DNA from: Allodiplogaster sudhausi
Lineage: Eukaryota > Nematoda > Chromadorea > Rhabditida > Diplogasteridae
Direction of reading: 5' to 3'
Length of the DNA: 64,000 nucleotides
NCBI GenBank assembly: GCA_945643635.1
Contig: CALZFC010000060.1
Location: 634,501-698,500 of the forward strand
This document shows, piece by piece, positions 19,801-30,765 of this stretch. Both the position numbers and the translations under genes were made by a program. The first letter of the stretch is position 1. Each line of letters begins with the position of its first letter. The notes below the pieces were generated by a model that saw only the letters and a program-made list of their open reading frames with translations, ran no database searches and had not been told where the DNA came from.

Positions 19801-20337
19801 AATTAATTTAAATTTGTTATGAGCAACTTTTTACCTTGCGACAGGCGTCGTTGAGTGTCTCGTCAGGAAGCTTATCCACGCAGCCGAAGCCGGTTCGGTT
19901 TGAAACCCGAAGCTTGGCCATATCGTAAAAGATCTTGGTGTGGCAGAAAGAGGAACCGGGGCAGGCAACGCGAGGATCGTCGCCCTTCTGGCAGCATTGC
20001 TGAAATCGAAGAAATTTTTATTTCATATATTTTGAATTTGATTTATTTTATAGTATTTATTAAATTCATAAGACTATAAAGGCAAAAATCAAAAGTCGAC
20101 ATTCGGATCGGGCGTCGTTGTGGGCGGACGAGTCGTGGGGTGCGCCTTCTGATACAGCGCCACTGCCTCCGCTTTCATCTTGATCTGAATATTTAGCAGA
20201 TGAAATTCTAGATATGTTCTTGCGAGCATGATTAATTCAATGCCAAATATTTTGTCAACACTGAACGCAACAATACCTGCATCTCGCGGTTTGATGAACA
20301 AAGTGGACCCTTTCGGCTGTCGCAGTAGCAGAGGTAT
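16816..20337 (-). CDS. Receptor-type protein tyrosine phosphatase, fifteen exons (5' end uncertain)
   Basis: Reverse-strand exons: 20337-20277, 20184-20101, 19999-19835, 19786-19703, 19620-19443, 19331-19257, 19086-18948, 18810-18699, 18578-18477, 18294-18196, 17960-17823, 17720-17616, 17556-17449, 17245-17130, 16972-16816; phases agree throughout, giving about 574 residues. The ectodomain holds a cysteine module (SFCHTKIFY, FECFC), then a Lys/Glu-rich stalk, a membrane helix (AAVIAGFVVLFL...) and the PTP domain: IAAQCPSKET, WTD loop (HYHDWTDHDIP), HCRGGIGRTG (Cys-x5-Arg intact) and the Q loop GAIQEPSQ. The pTyr-loop KNRY is replaced by KSRN, so substrate choice may differ. It would dephosphorylate phosphotyrosine proteins at the membrane. 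The tail is basic. Intron 18698-18579 starts with GC. The first exon needs two bases from an unseen exon; the secreted-protein exons at 20.4-21.0 kb may be its old 5' end. Confidence 0.8.
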
Positions 20338-20441
20338 CTTAAAGAACAATAAATAAACTTTTATGCTGCTAATTCTCTCAAGCAAATTGTTGGATTGCAT
20401 TTAAAGGCATTAAACGAATCTTCAAATGTAAAAAATTCGAG

Positions 20442-20974
20442 TTATGATTCAAGGATGACATATTGTCCGCAGCGCCCTTTGTGCATCCTTCCAGAACTGG
20501 TGATGTCGTGCAGGGTCCAGGCACCATTCCGTGAGTAGCCATAAACCTTGTCCACCAGTAAATTCGCCGTAAGAAGGCAGTACGGCTTGTCAGTTGAACA
20601 GGCAGTTTTAATCTTACCGACGGGGCATTTGCCTAGAGATCCCTGAAAGTGACGCAAATTACAATCCCGTGGAATTTTTGTGCAATTTTCTAACCTTTTT
20701 TTGAATTGAGTAATTAACATCTAGATTCGCAATTATTTTGCTCCGAATATTGTTAAAGTCGTACATGAGCCGTTGTGGTGGAAGCCGTCGTAGTCGATGC
20801 TACTTCTGGAGTCGAACTGGTTGGAGTCGAAGGGGTTGGAGTCGAAGGGGTTGGGGTCGAAGTTGTTGGCTCGTCTATGGTATAACTTGTGATCCCGACG
20901 GGAACCGCATCGGAGAGTCCGAGGAGCAGGAGGAGAGGAAGAGAGATGAGCAGAAGAGAGAAGAGGCGAGGCAT
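20442..20974 (-). CDS. Small secreted protein, signal peptide plus Thr/Pro linker plus cysteine domain
   Basis: Two reverse-strand exons, 20974-20765 and 20642-20442 (122-nt intron), give 136 residues. A signal peptide (LFSLLLISLPLLLLLGLSDA) is followed by a mucin-like Thr/Pro/Ser linker with tandem STPTP repeats, a likely O-glycosylation site. The C-terminal domain has four cysteines (KCPVGKIKTAC, KPYCLL, GRCGQY), the same pattern as the first exon of the cysteine module in the PTP ectodomain. The stop follows ILES. It may be a free secreted protein or the original N-terminus of the PTP receptor. A frameshifted homologue lies on the other strand at 23.1-23.6 kb. Confidence 0.65.
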
Positions 20975-20984
20975 TTCTGCAAAA

Positions 20985-21265
20985 GGGGAAGAAGAGAGTG
21001 AAAGGAAAAGGGAATGTGAAAGGGAAGCGACGCTTTGGAAATGAAGAGTGAAGGGGAGGGGGAGAGTGAGAGCAGAGGGGGTAGGGGAAGAGTGAAAGGA
21101 GAGATGGAAGGGGAAGAGTTAAAAATGAAGGGGAGGGGGAAGAGTGAAAGAACGGGGAGGGGAAGAGTGAAAGAAGAAGAGGGAGGGGAGAAGAGAATGG
21201 GGCAGGGAAGGATGAAGGGAGAATAGGGAAGGGAGGATGAGAGGAGAACGGGGAGGGGAAAGTAA
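20985..21265 (-). repeat. Purine-rich intron (GGGGAAGAGTGAAAGG-type repeats)
   Basis: On the + strand this is almost pure A/G with imperfect repeats of GGGGAAGAGTGAAAG. On the gene strand it is a C/T-rich intron between the leader exon and the signal-peptide exon. The paralogue at 22740-23130 has a matching C/T-rich stretch on its own sense strand. Confidence 0.6.
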
Positions 21266-21710
21266 CCTTTGAAGTAGTAGCAGCTTCCGTAGATCCCTCG
21301 AGGAGAACAAGCGGAAGAATGATGAGGAAATGACAAATCAGCCGCTTTTAAACTGCCAGAAACTGCTTTAAGGAATTCCAGTTTTTCGCATAATTAAGCA
21401 AAAAACAAGGAAACTTTAATGTTTCGTGACTTTGAAACGTAAAAAAAAAAAAAAATTTCTCATCTCTTTTCACAAAAACCACGTGGTGAGCTTTTATGTT
21501 TACTAATTTTATGCATTTTTTGATATACAAATTATAGGTTTATTTGCATTTTTCCCAGAAAACACGTAGTGATCTTTAATTTTGCAAATTTAATAGATTT
21601 TTTTTTGTTTTCCATATAGAAAAGTACACGTATTTGCAAAGTTCGAGTGCAAAGATTGCCAGCATTCTTCCTCTTCGTCCTCGTGGAATGTGGTCGCCTT
21701 ATATCGCTCT
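21266..21710 (-). promoter_or_regulatory. Family promoter, copy 2 (drives the secreted protein/PTP)
   Basis: On the - strand: the conserved CGAGGACGAAGAGGAAGAATG-like block, the CGTGTACTTTTC block (about 21620), CTTAATTATGCGAAAAACTGG (about 21398-21378), then a weakened TATA box (TTTAAAA, 21352-21346) and the leader exon TTGTTCTCCTCGAGGGATC, ending near 21268 before GTTACT. It faces promoter copy 3 head-to-head. Confidence 0.65.
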
Positions 21711-22435
21711 GCTTTTTATTAACTCAAACCAAAGCAATAAAAAAAATTCATTGACTAAAAAGTATATGTCTTTTTTCTGATTGTTTATTTTCCACTGGAT
21801 GTTTTCTCTCCTTGAAAATTGATTGGTGAAAATGAAGAATGTTTATTCACTGACTACGATAACTCGGAATCTCGGTCCTACTTGGGTCCTTTTTTTGTTA
21901 ATCGGATCACAAAGTTTACATCTTTTACAATAATTAAGTTTTTTTGTGCAGACTTTTCTATCAAAAATTCTGTTTTCGGTAGAAAAATCTGCACAAAAAA
22001 AGTTCCGTTTTCCACTAATTTAGTAAATATCACTTCGTTTTACCATTTGAGATATATGTTTGTTTTGTTTATGGAAATGAAGAAGATGAGTTCGAGCAAC
22101 TCATAAACAATTTTGCTCCCCCTACAAGCTATGCTTCTTAGATAAAAATAACATTCGATGTTCTGGAGTTTGAATGTCTTCATCACTTAATTTCCAGCAG
22201 TGAACTTTCATTCGAACAATTCAGATAAAGATTATTTGGCCGCAGTTTATGCATTGACAATGCGCGTAAATACCTATGTAAATATCATAATTTTTAAATT
22301 TAATTTGTATACATACTTTTTTTGAAAATACTGGTAATGATGATTTGTAGATATTACGTGATAAATAATTTGAAAGTCTAAAGTAAAATAATTCTAATAT
22401 TTGAATTCGTGTCAGATACATGCAAGCTTTTATTG
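21711..22435. other. Spacer between divergent paralogues
   Basis: AT-rich DNA separating the two head-to-head promoters. It contains short stretches shared with the other promoter copies but no supported ORF or RNA gene. Confidence 0.4.
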
Positions 22436-22439
22436 TGCT

Positions 22440-22735
22440 ATTTTTCTCTTTGAGATTCCACGTAGAAAAGTACACATATTTGCAAAGTTCGCGAGCAAAG
22501 ATAGGCAGCATTGGATTTTGTGAAAAGTGCTCTGAAACTGCTTTTTTCTCCTAACAAAGTCACGATACACTGAAGTTTCTTTTTTGATAACGTAATTATG
22601 CGAAAAACTGGAATTTTTAAATGCATTTCCGGCCGTATAAAAGCGGCTGATTTGTCCATTTCCCCATCATTCTTCCGTTTGTTCTCCTCGTGGGATCTCT
22701 GGAAGCTGCTACTACTACTGAGGCTACTTTCCCTT
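22440..22735 (+). promoter_or_regulatory. Family promoter, copy 3
   Basis: GAAAAGTACACATATTTGCAAAGTTCG at 22464 onward (conserved block), the AATTATGCGAAAAACTGG block (about 22592-22609), TATA box TATAAAA at 22636-22642 within GGCCGTATAAAAGCGGC, and the leader exon TTGTTCTCCTCGTGGGATCT at about 22680. It would drive the + strand cysteine-module gene. A C/T-rich intron runs to 23130. Confidence 0.65.
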
Positions 22736-23135
22736 TCCCGGTGCACTTTCACTATTCCCCTACCTCTATCCTTTCACGCTTTATTTCCCAATCTTCCGTT
22801 CCCTTTTCATTTTTACCTTCTATTCCTTTATTTTTTTACCTTCCCCTAGCTCTTAAGCTTCCGCTTGTCCATCACACTTTTCCCTCTCATCTCTTTCTAT
22901 TTCACTCTCCCTCTCGCTCTCATCGATTCCCTTACCTCACTGCTTTCCATTCAATTTCCATATCGTCCCATGTTCTTTTTGGTACATTTTTGATATACAT
23001 CAAGTCCTCGCCGCTGTCCCCGCTACAATTGGCTTGTCTCAGGTCTTGCCGTTCATGATGTTAACCCTCTCTTAATATTCATATGTACATGCAAAGGTGG
23101 TATTCCGACGCTAACTTTCCCTCAGTTTTGCAGAG

Positions 23136-23635
23136 ATGCGTCTCGCCTTCCTTCATCTGCTCATATCTCTTCAGCTCCTCCTGCTGCTCGGACTCTCCGA
23201 CGCAGCTGCAGTAGAGCCTGTACCTCCCGTTCTACTTCAGCTGAAATTATTGAACATTGAATACATGCGATGAAAATATTAATTACTCTAAAGGGAGTTG
23301 AAACAAGTCACAATAAAGATTTCAAACCTTGCCACATTTAGGGACCTCTCGGCCGATGCTACGACGGTGAAAAGGACTACGATTGTACTTCTGCCCAGCC
23401 GTACTGCCTTCTTACTATAACACTAACTCTGGACAATGTTTACGACCCGGAGGCCGATCACGAAATGGCGCCTGGATCCTGCACGACATCACCAGTGCTG
23501 GAAGGATGCACGAAGGGCCCTGCGGACAATATGTCATCCTTGAATCATAACTCAAATTTTTTGACATTTGATGATTCGGATCATATCTTTAAAGGAGGAG
23601 TCCGGCGAATAATTAACATGCCCTTTTAAGCATAG
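23136..23635 (+). pseudogene. Homologue of the secreted protein, frameshifted
   Basis: The signal-peptide exon starts at ATG 23136 (LAFLHLLISLQLLLLLGLSDA) but lacks the Thr/Pro linker. A second exon opens after ACATTTAG at 23341 with GPLGRCYDGEKDYDC and QPYCLL. Relative to the - strand copy, a net 8-nt insertion near 23430-23450 throws the end out of frame: the other frame still encodes LHDITSAGRMHEG and ends with the same stop. Nucleotide identity stays high beyond the stop, so the duplication is recent. Confidence 0.6.
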
Positions 23636-24131
23636 ATCAATTCGTCTCGTCATAACACATAAATTCGTCTCGTCCAATGAACTGATGCCAAATTCATGAT
23701 ATATCTGTTGTAAAACGGATATTCCAGTGATGATTCTATTGAATTCGGGCTACGATTCTTCTTTTTTTTTGGGAATAAAATGTTGTTGTTGAACTTTTAG
23801 TGTCTCGCATTGAAAAATAGAACCCCTCCTTCTAATAGAACCCCTCCCTCTAATAGTTCCCCTCCCCCGCAAGGGTATTGAAAAATAGAACCCCCGGAGG
23901 TACTAATAGAGAAAATACGGTAAAGTCATGTCAAATCTCAAGAGTAGAGAATTAGCCAGTCTAGATATTAGCACCATCCAATTTTGCCACGCTCTCTCAG
24001 GCCTAGAACAGGCGATGTTGTACAGCAGCGCTTGATAAAATTATTATTCCCTCGATGACTCCTTTAAATTAAATCCAGCAATTTTGTTGAGAGAAGTTGT
24101 AGCATAATAGACGCTTCATTGTTTTTTAAAG

Positions 24132-26471
24132 GTACTACTGCTACTGCGACAGCCGAAAGGATTCGTTTTGTAACACTAAATGGGTGGTTCAGGTATTCGT
24201 GCTTTTCATGTTGGCAATCACTTGACATTGACTCATTAATATGACTACATATGTATGTACATCTGCTGAACATTCAGAGCAAGCTGATTAATATGGCAAT
24301 CGCGCTGTATCAGAAGGCGCACCCTACGACTCTTCCGCCCACAACGACGCCCGATCCGAATGTCAGCTTTAAAATTTTTTTCCTAATAGTCTCATGAAGT
24401 ATACGAATAAAATAAAATGTATAAAACGTGGTTAAATAAACTTTTATCTAATTTCTTCAATATCCAGCATCGCTGCCTGAAGGGCGCCGTCCCTCCCGTG
24501 GCCTGCAATGGTTTCTCCTTCTGCCACTCCAAGATCTTCTACAACGCGACCAGCCTCCAGTATTCAAAGCAAGCTGGTCTCGGCTGTGTCGAAAAGCTCC
24601 CAGAAGAGACACTCAACGATGCCTGCCGCAAAGTGTTTAAATAATTATTTCGTAGAAAATATATATTTAAAAATATTAATTGCAAATTTTAGTAATAAGC
24701 AATTACTATATATTTTTTTAAAATTTAGATAATATTAAATTTAATTATAGGCTGAACCTTTCAACATCTCGGAGCCCATATTTGAGTGTTTCTGCTCGAG
24801 CGAAATCGGCCGCGCCTGCAACGCTCTGGATGAAGTAGAATCAAGCTTCTTTAGAAAATACATTTACAGTTTAACAAATTAATTTATTAAAGAAGTTTCT
24901 TGCTTTAGGCGATGAACTCAGATCGGAAGACGAAGTGGGAGGGCGAGGGCGGGAAGTTACTGTCCGAAGTTATCAAGGAAGTTGTCAAGGAAGAGGCAGT
25001 CGAGATGTATAAGATGTCACAAATTACGACACCCGACCCGAACGTCATCTTTTTTATACTATTTAGTGATACGGAGGATATTATAAAAAATTACTAGTAA
25101 TTTATTAAGAATATTTAGATCGAAATATGTATTTACAAATTTGCATTCCACAAAAAAAAATTACAATAAAAATGTGTCAAAAAATTAATGAAACACTGTT
25201 ATGCTCCTCGTTTTCAGCGCTACTGCCTGAATGGCTCCTCTCCTGTTGTCTGTTCCGCTTCCTCGTTCTGCCACTCCAAGATCTTCTTCGATCCGGCCAG
25301 CCGCTACCAAAACAATCACACTGGATTTGGTTGTGCTGTGAAGCTGTCGGAGGAAAGTGTGAACGGTGGATGTCGCAAGGTTGTGTTTATTTTTGCATTC
25401 ATTACATATGTACATATTTTTTTTTTTAAAAAAACGATAAAACATAATTGTAGCTGGAGCCTTTCGTCCTCTCCAAACCGGTCTTCGAGTGTTATTGCCA
25501 AAGCCAGATTGGCTATGCTTGCAATAACTTGGATGAGGTCAACTTATCTTCTGAAACACTTCAGATTATTCTATTGATATGCATGCCAACACTTAGTTTC
25601 ATAATAAGTCAATGATCTACGAAAGCAGTGTAATGTGCTTATTTCAGTTACAAGATTGTTTTAGGCGACGAATATGCATCAGAGGGACAAATGGTATCGC
25701 AAAAGCTTCAAGCTGCTGACAGAATTTGAGGAGGCGCAAACTACGACTCCATCGCCCACAACCACAGCCGATCCGAATGTTGATTTATTACCTATATTAA
25801 ATTTATAAAAAAAACAACTTTAAAATTTCTGTTAATTCTAGCACCGCTGCCTGGAGGTCACCGCCCCTTCTGTGGCCTGCAATAGTTCCTCCTTCTGCCA
25901 CTCCAAGATCTTCTACAACCCGGAAACCCTCCAGCCTTCCAACCGCAGCAACCTCGGCTGCGTCGAGAAGCTCCCCGACGAGACGCTCAACAACCATTGT
26001 CGCAAGGTGTTTAAAGCACAGTTTCCTAAGATAAATATATATAAGAAACAATCTGTTATTTCAATATTAAAGTTTTTTACAGGTTGAATCTTTCGACATC
26101 TCGGCCCCGGTCTTCGAGTGTTTCTGCCCGAGCGAAGTCGGACACGCTTGCAACGCTCTGGATGAGGTAGAAACAAGCTGCCTTGAATACACTTTTACCG
26201 ATCTGACAAATTAAAGTAAGAATCCAAGGAATTACCTTTTCAGGCGAAGAATTCGGATCGTAAGACCCTCTGGGAAGGCGAGGGCGGGAAGTTGCTGCAT
26301 GAAGTTAAGGAGCAAGTTGCCAAGGAAAAGGCAGTAGAGAACTATAAGAAGGAACAAACTGCTGCCCCTCTGTGCACTGCAGCCCCTCCGTCCATAACCA
26401 CGGCCGATGAGAACGTCAGATCATATCCTTGTTTTTCAGTGCCTTCCGGAAGACTATGTACTAAAAAATAA
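24132..26471 (+). CDS. Secreted protein of tandem three-exon cysteine-rich modules
   Basis: Eleven + strand exons with consistent phases: 24132-24192, 24278-24361, 24468-24632, 24751-24834, 24909-25043, 25218-25379, 25454-25537, 25665-25778, 25842-26006, 26083-26166, 26244-26471. Each module has an A exon (54-55 codons; CL...VAC...SFCHSKIFY...GC...ETLN..CRK), a B exon (28 codons; FECFC.SE.G.ACNALDE) and a charged linker exon ending in TTPDPN-like sequence. Eight cysteines per module suggest four disulfides. There are three full modules plus the end of a first one. No membrane segment is seen, unlike the PTP paralogue that shares the module. The domain family is not one I recognise. The upstream signal exon at 23136 probably belongs to it. 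Confidence 0.6.
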
Positions 26472-27595
26472 TAGTGAAGAATCCAAATTTGTGCGAAATT
26501 GTAAAAAATATGCGTAATGATGCAACTTTAGTAAGTTTAGATCACACTAAATGACATCGTTGAACGAACTTACATTTACTATTTCGAATCTGAAATGTTC
26601 AGACGACCTCCGTCGCTCACAACGCGCTCTTCCTCAGCATCGATGTCGCAATGCTGCTTCTCCTTCTGGCTGGCCCCGCTTTCTCTCTTCCATTCTCTCC
26701 CATGCATTAGTCACCACTCCCTCCCTAACTGTCCATAAATGTTTTAAGTTATGCCATGAATGTTGTCGCATCGGCGTATTAGCGCAGCTGAGAAAGGAAG
26801 AGAGGAGAAGAAGAGTTGTAGCTTAGAGTGCCAGGTAATGGAGTCAAGGGAAGTAGAGTATATCTAACTATAGTTACATAATATGTATCTAACTTTAGCG
26901 AGCACTGACGCTATTTGTCCATTCTCATGCTCACCAGACACAATCTTGTGCACTTGGTGAATGATTATATTCGACATACTATGTATGTAATTCATAAAAG
27001 CATGGTGAAAAAAAGAGAATGGACTCTAAAAGGGGTTGTAGGGGAGGGGAAGGGGGTCTTCTTCCGCGATCTCAGCTATTAATAAAATGCAAATCCTTGA
27101 ATGGATTGAGTTCATTACTGAAGATTTTGCGATGAAATAAGACATTAAGGTTTTCAAAATCTCATATTCGCAAAAAAAACAATTCGAAATTTACGTGCGA
27201 ATATTGTAACATGTTTTTCGCTGCCATGAAAACTCGGAACTTCGGTGCTATCCTACTTGGTTTTCTGGGCAATAATTTTTCCAACTTTCCAAGAGCTAAA
27301 GGTATCAAGGCAGTGCTTTATGCTACTATGAGGCTCTTTTCAACTTATTTTGAACATTCTTTATATTTCATCACGAATATAGCTACCATAAATACATTTT
27401 CCAATTGAAAAGATTAAGCTAAAGCAATGCTTATCAGCAGCTTTAAGACAACTGTGCTGAAGTGAAAGTTCAAAAGCTTTTTCTATTTATTTCATAATGA
27501 AGTAAACAACAATGAAAGTTCAATGTGTCGAGAGCTTGGGAATAATTAAGTAGTGAACTTTTAATTTTTGCAATTTTTAGTTTTTATTTTTGATA
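26472..27595. other. Spacer; 26565-26830 is duplicated at 31571-31830
   Basis: The segment with CACAACGCGCTCTTCCTCAGC and the TCCATAAATGTTTTAAGTTATG phrase recurs about 5 kb downstream at 80-90 percent similarity by eye, following the other copy of the module linker exon. The rest shows no gene. Confidence 0.5.
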
Positions 27596-28005
27596 TTTCA
27601 TCGTTGAAAAATCACGCATGCAAATTTCGAGAGCATGAAATCGCCATGAAATTCATTCACTAAATCCTCGTGGATTATGGTCGTCTTATCTCCGACTCCT
27701 TTTTGCACAAGGCGTTTAAAATACACGTGTGAGACTTGGACATATTGTACAAAATGAGCAACGAAGGGATGCGCCCAAATTAACATGTTTTTCTATGTTT
27801 CTTTTAAGTTTATGAAAACTGCACACCTCTATTATACTACATATTGATATATATCTTACTAAGATTTCACGTGGGTCAGCAAGAGAGATCTCTCTTGGAG
27901 AATAATAGGAAGACTGACGATTATATGAAAAAATCAGCTGCTTTTATAAGGCCAGGAATTCACTTGGGAATTTCAGTTTTTCGCATAATTAAGTCTGAAG
28001 TTTTC
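27596..28005 (-). promoter_or_regulatory. Family promoter, copy 4 (degenerate)
   Basis: On the - strand: AATCCACGAGGATTTAGTG (about 27681-27661), a later CTTAATTATGCGAAAAACTG block (27993-27974) and TATA box CTTATAAAAGCAGCTG (TATAAAA at 27948-27942). Spacing differs from the other copies and no coding exon follows. It is an orphan fragment. Confidence 0.45.
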
Positions 28006-28500
28006 CTTGTGATAGTTCAATGTTTACTTTGGAAAATTAAAAAAAAACTTGTTTGCAAAGTAACTAAGTAAATTTTCACAATTTTTATCTAAACTGTATT
28101 GACAAAGCCATTCAGTAAGTGTTAAACTGAGGTCGTGTCTGAGGAGCATGAATATGGGAAAATTACCAAGACGAATTTTCTGTTGTTCTTTTCAAAGAGA
28201 ATCAATTTTTATCTGATTACCCACATACGTTTTTCAATCATTTCCCCATAGACCTTGGCGAGATTTTCATACAATTGTTACTTGTATTTTGCAACAACCT
28301 CGCCCGCGTTTTCTTTCTTTGTTCACTACCAACGTTTTACAATAACTATATTTTTTGACACATTTTCTTGTTTTACTTTTACTATTCATTGTTCCGCTTT
28401 TTAATGTCCCCCTCCCCAATTTTAATGTTATTTTTTCATGTTCTTCTTAATGCGATGCAAGACACTCAACACAATAAGATGCCTCAAAGGCTTTATTCCT
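28006..28500. other. Spacer with shared PTP downstream flank
   Basis: 28290-28500 resembles the downstream flanks at 15.3 and 16.7 kb and includes a reverse-strand poly(A) signal (in GGCTTTATT, about 28490). No gene is seen in the rest. Confidence 0.4.
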
Positions 28501-28530
28501 TACGGCCTCTTCTTTATGCTCTTCTCTGCT

Positions 28531-28930
28531 CTACTCCTTAACTCCTCCGGGCACGTCCTCTCCTCCAGAAGACCTCTCCTTCTCCCTCTTTTTCATCGCC
28601 TTCCGCGCTACCTTCATCGCAGCCTTCATCGCAGCCTTTCTCTCCTCCTTAATCGCGTCTTCTTTCGCTGTCTCTTTCCTGAAAAATTTAGAGGCTAAAT
28701 TCAACAATATTTTAAACTGCAAATGAAGATTCAATTAATGCCATAAAATATGTTTTTTAAACAATACATCTATTTACCAGTTTGTTTAATAGTATTTATT
28801 CTGAATCCATACGCGATGATATCGTCGCAGAGCCTGGAGAAGTCCTTGACAGCGAGCGATTCCTTCCGAGTCGAGTCGGCGGCCTGCATGTGGACGCCGG
28901 CCACGATGAACATTGCAAAGTCGAGCTGCT
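28531..28930 (-). pseudogene. Truncated PTP 3' copy (last two exons) joined to a promoter
   Basis: Reverse-strand exons at about 28930-28815 (LDFAMFIVAGVHMQAADSTR) and 28681-28531 (ETAKEDAIKEERKAAMKAAMK..., a Lys/Ala-rich tail) match the last two exons of the intact PTP. Only about 120 bases upstream lies promoter copy 5 with its leader exon, so ectodomain and catalytic exons were removed by one internal deletion. If transcribed it could encode only a short basic peptide. Confidence 0.65.
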
Positions 28931-29049
28931 GTAAATTAATTAATTATTTAATTATCAGCGAGAAAATCAATAATTCACCAGGTGAATAGAATCATGCAAA
29001 GAATTAAAAATTGAAGAGAGTGGAAGGGAACCGGGAGTGGAAAAGTAAC

Positions 29050-29455
29050 CTCAGCAGGAAGCTGTCTTCTGGAGATCCCTTGAGGAGAACAATAAGAAGA
29101 CTGCCGATTAAATGGACGAACCTGCCACTTTTATACTGCCAGAAGTGCACCTGGGAATCCCGGTTTCTTTGCATAAGTAATTTGTTAACAAATAAGGATT
29201 AATGTTTAGAGACTTTGGAAAGTGAAAAAAATTACAATTTTCAGAACTTTTCACAGCACTCACGCCGCTAACTTTAGCTGTTGCAAATTTTATGGGTTTA
29301 TTGATATTAAAACACAGTTTATCAACACTCATATTTAAATTTTGTAAATTTTATAGATTTTTTAGATTTCTCTTAGAAAAGTTTGAGAGCAAAATAGCCA
29401 TCATTCTTCCCCTTTGTCCTCGTGGAATGTGGTCGTCTTATATCCCGTAGCTTTT
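29050..29455 (-). promoter_or_regulatory. Family promoter, copy 5
   Basis: On the - strand: ACCACATTCCACGAGGAC (29433-29416), the GAAACCGGGATTCCCAGGTG block, TATA box AGTATAAAAGTGGC (TATAAAA at 29135-29129) and the leader exon TTGTTCTCCTCAAGGGATC with AGAAGACAGCTTCC, ending near 29051 before TTACTTTTC. It is attached to the internally deleted PTP copy. Confidence 0.6.
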
Positions 29456-30765
29456 TTTATTAACCCATACCAAGCAATAAAGAATTAATTGGCTAAAAAA
29501 TCCGTTGTCTTTCTCTGGTTGTTTTCTGACTGCGAAAAAGAGAGAGACTGATGATGAGTAAGAAAATTATAAATTACATTTGACTAGACAAGAAGAAGCT
29601 TCTATACTAATACATACAACTGCGGTTGATGCAAAAAGATGTAAAATTGGAAAAATATATTTTTTTCTGTCAACAAGGGAAGCTCCTCAGGTGCTGTACT
29701 ACTCCAAGCTACAAGATTCACGTTGTTGCTATCAATGTGTACCAACTTGTGCTACCGAAATAACTCAGTTAATCCATTCATGCAAAACAGAAGCCACATT
29801 CCGATGCTACTTTCCAAGCCATAATTGCTACAACACGACTTTTCGCGCATGAGCTATGCGGAGAAGATCTTCTCTTCGGATGCGTAAAGAAGACAGGAAA
29901 TGTAGAATTTGCAGATATATATATTTTTTTTTTTTTTGGCCTTTAAATTTCGGAAGTACCGTTGTACAAATCTCTCATATTCGCAAATTATTATTATTTT
30001 TAATTCTTCAATTTAGCACAATTCAAAATTATGTTCAATATTTCGCAGTGATTACGTGTTGAAATATATAATACGGAATATAATGAATATACCTAAAAAT
30101 ACAGGTTTTGTATTTACATAGTTCTACACGATTGGAAAACCTTGATAATTCTGATATTAACATTGTTTTTACCTTTCAAAACTATATTAGAAATTAGCAA
30201 ATTGTTGAACATGTACGTATGTATTTCATCATGTATGCATGTAATGGTTGGAGAAAAGACATCATAAAACGTTATGCAAATAAATTACAACATGTAAAGC
30301 GGATTATTCCGGTTTTGTTATAATTTTGAATATGAAGTAATATTTTCAAAACTCGTCACTATTTAATTTAATTTTTAAAATTATGATATTTACATATTTA
30401 TATGCCAGCGAATAAACTCTCAAAAATTCGACCTATTCAATTTTCAAAAAGAAAGGGCTTCGACATCGATATTTCGCAAGAACATGGAACTCTTTGAGAG
30501 AGAGAAGGTACTCTCCCCCCTCCCCAAAGATAAATAGCAAGAGGAGGATCCGGGGGTGTTTGTGAACTGCTTCTACCCTCTCTTATATGTTGTTAATCAT
30601 CCATCATTTACAGAACTCGCTTGCTTTCTCTCTTAGCATGGAACTCATTTCAGTTCAAATAAGAAACTTTAGACACATTGTCTTGTTTGCGTTATACAGT
30701 TCATCCTTTCCCAATTTTAGTGTATTTCTTGGTTTTCAATTTAGTGTAATGCAAAACACAAAACA
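29456..30765. other. AT-rich region, no gene seen
   Basis: No supported coding or repeat structure apart from a flank resembling the PTP downstream region at about 30600-30760. Confidence 0.4.

Noticed and set aside
20875..21336. 153-codon reverse ORF rich in Pro/Leu/Ser/Phe
   Set aside because: Lies in the C/T-rich intron between the leader and signal-peptide exons; low complexity.
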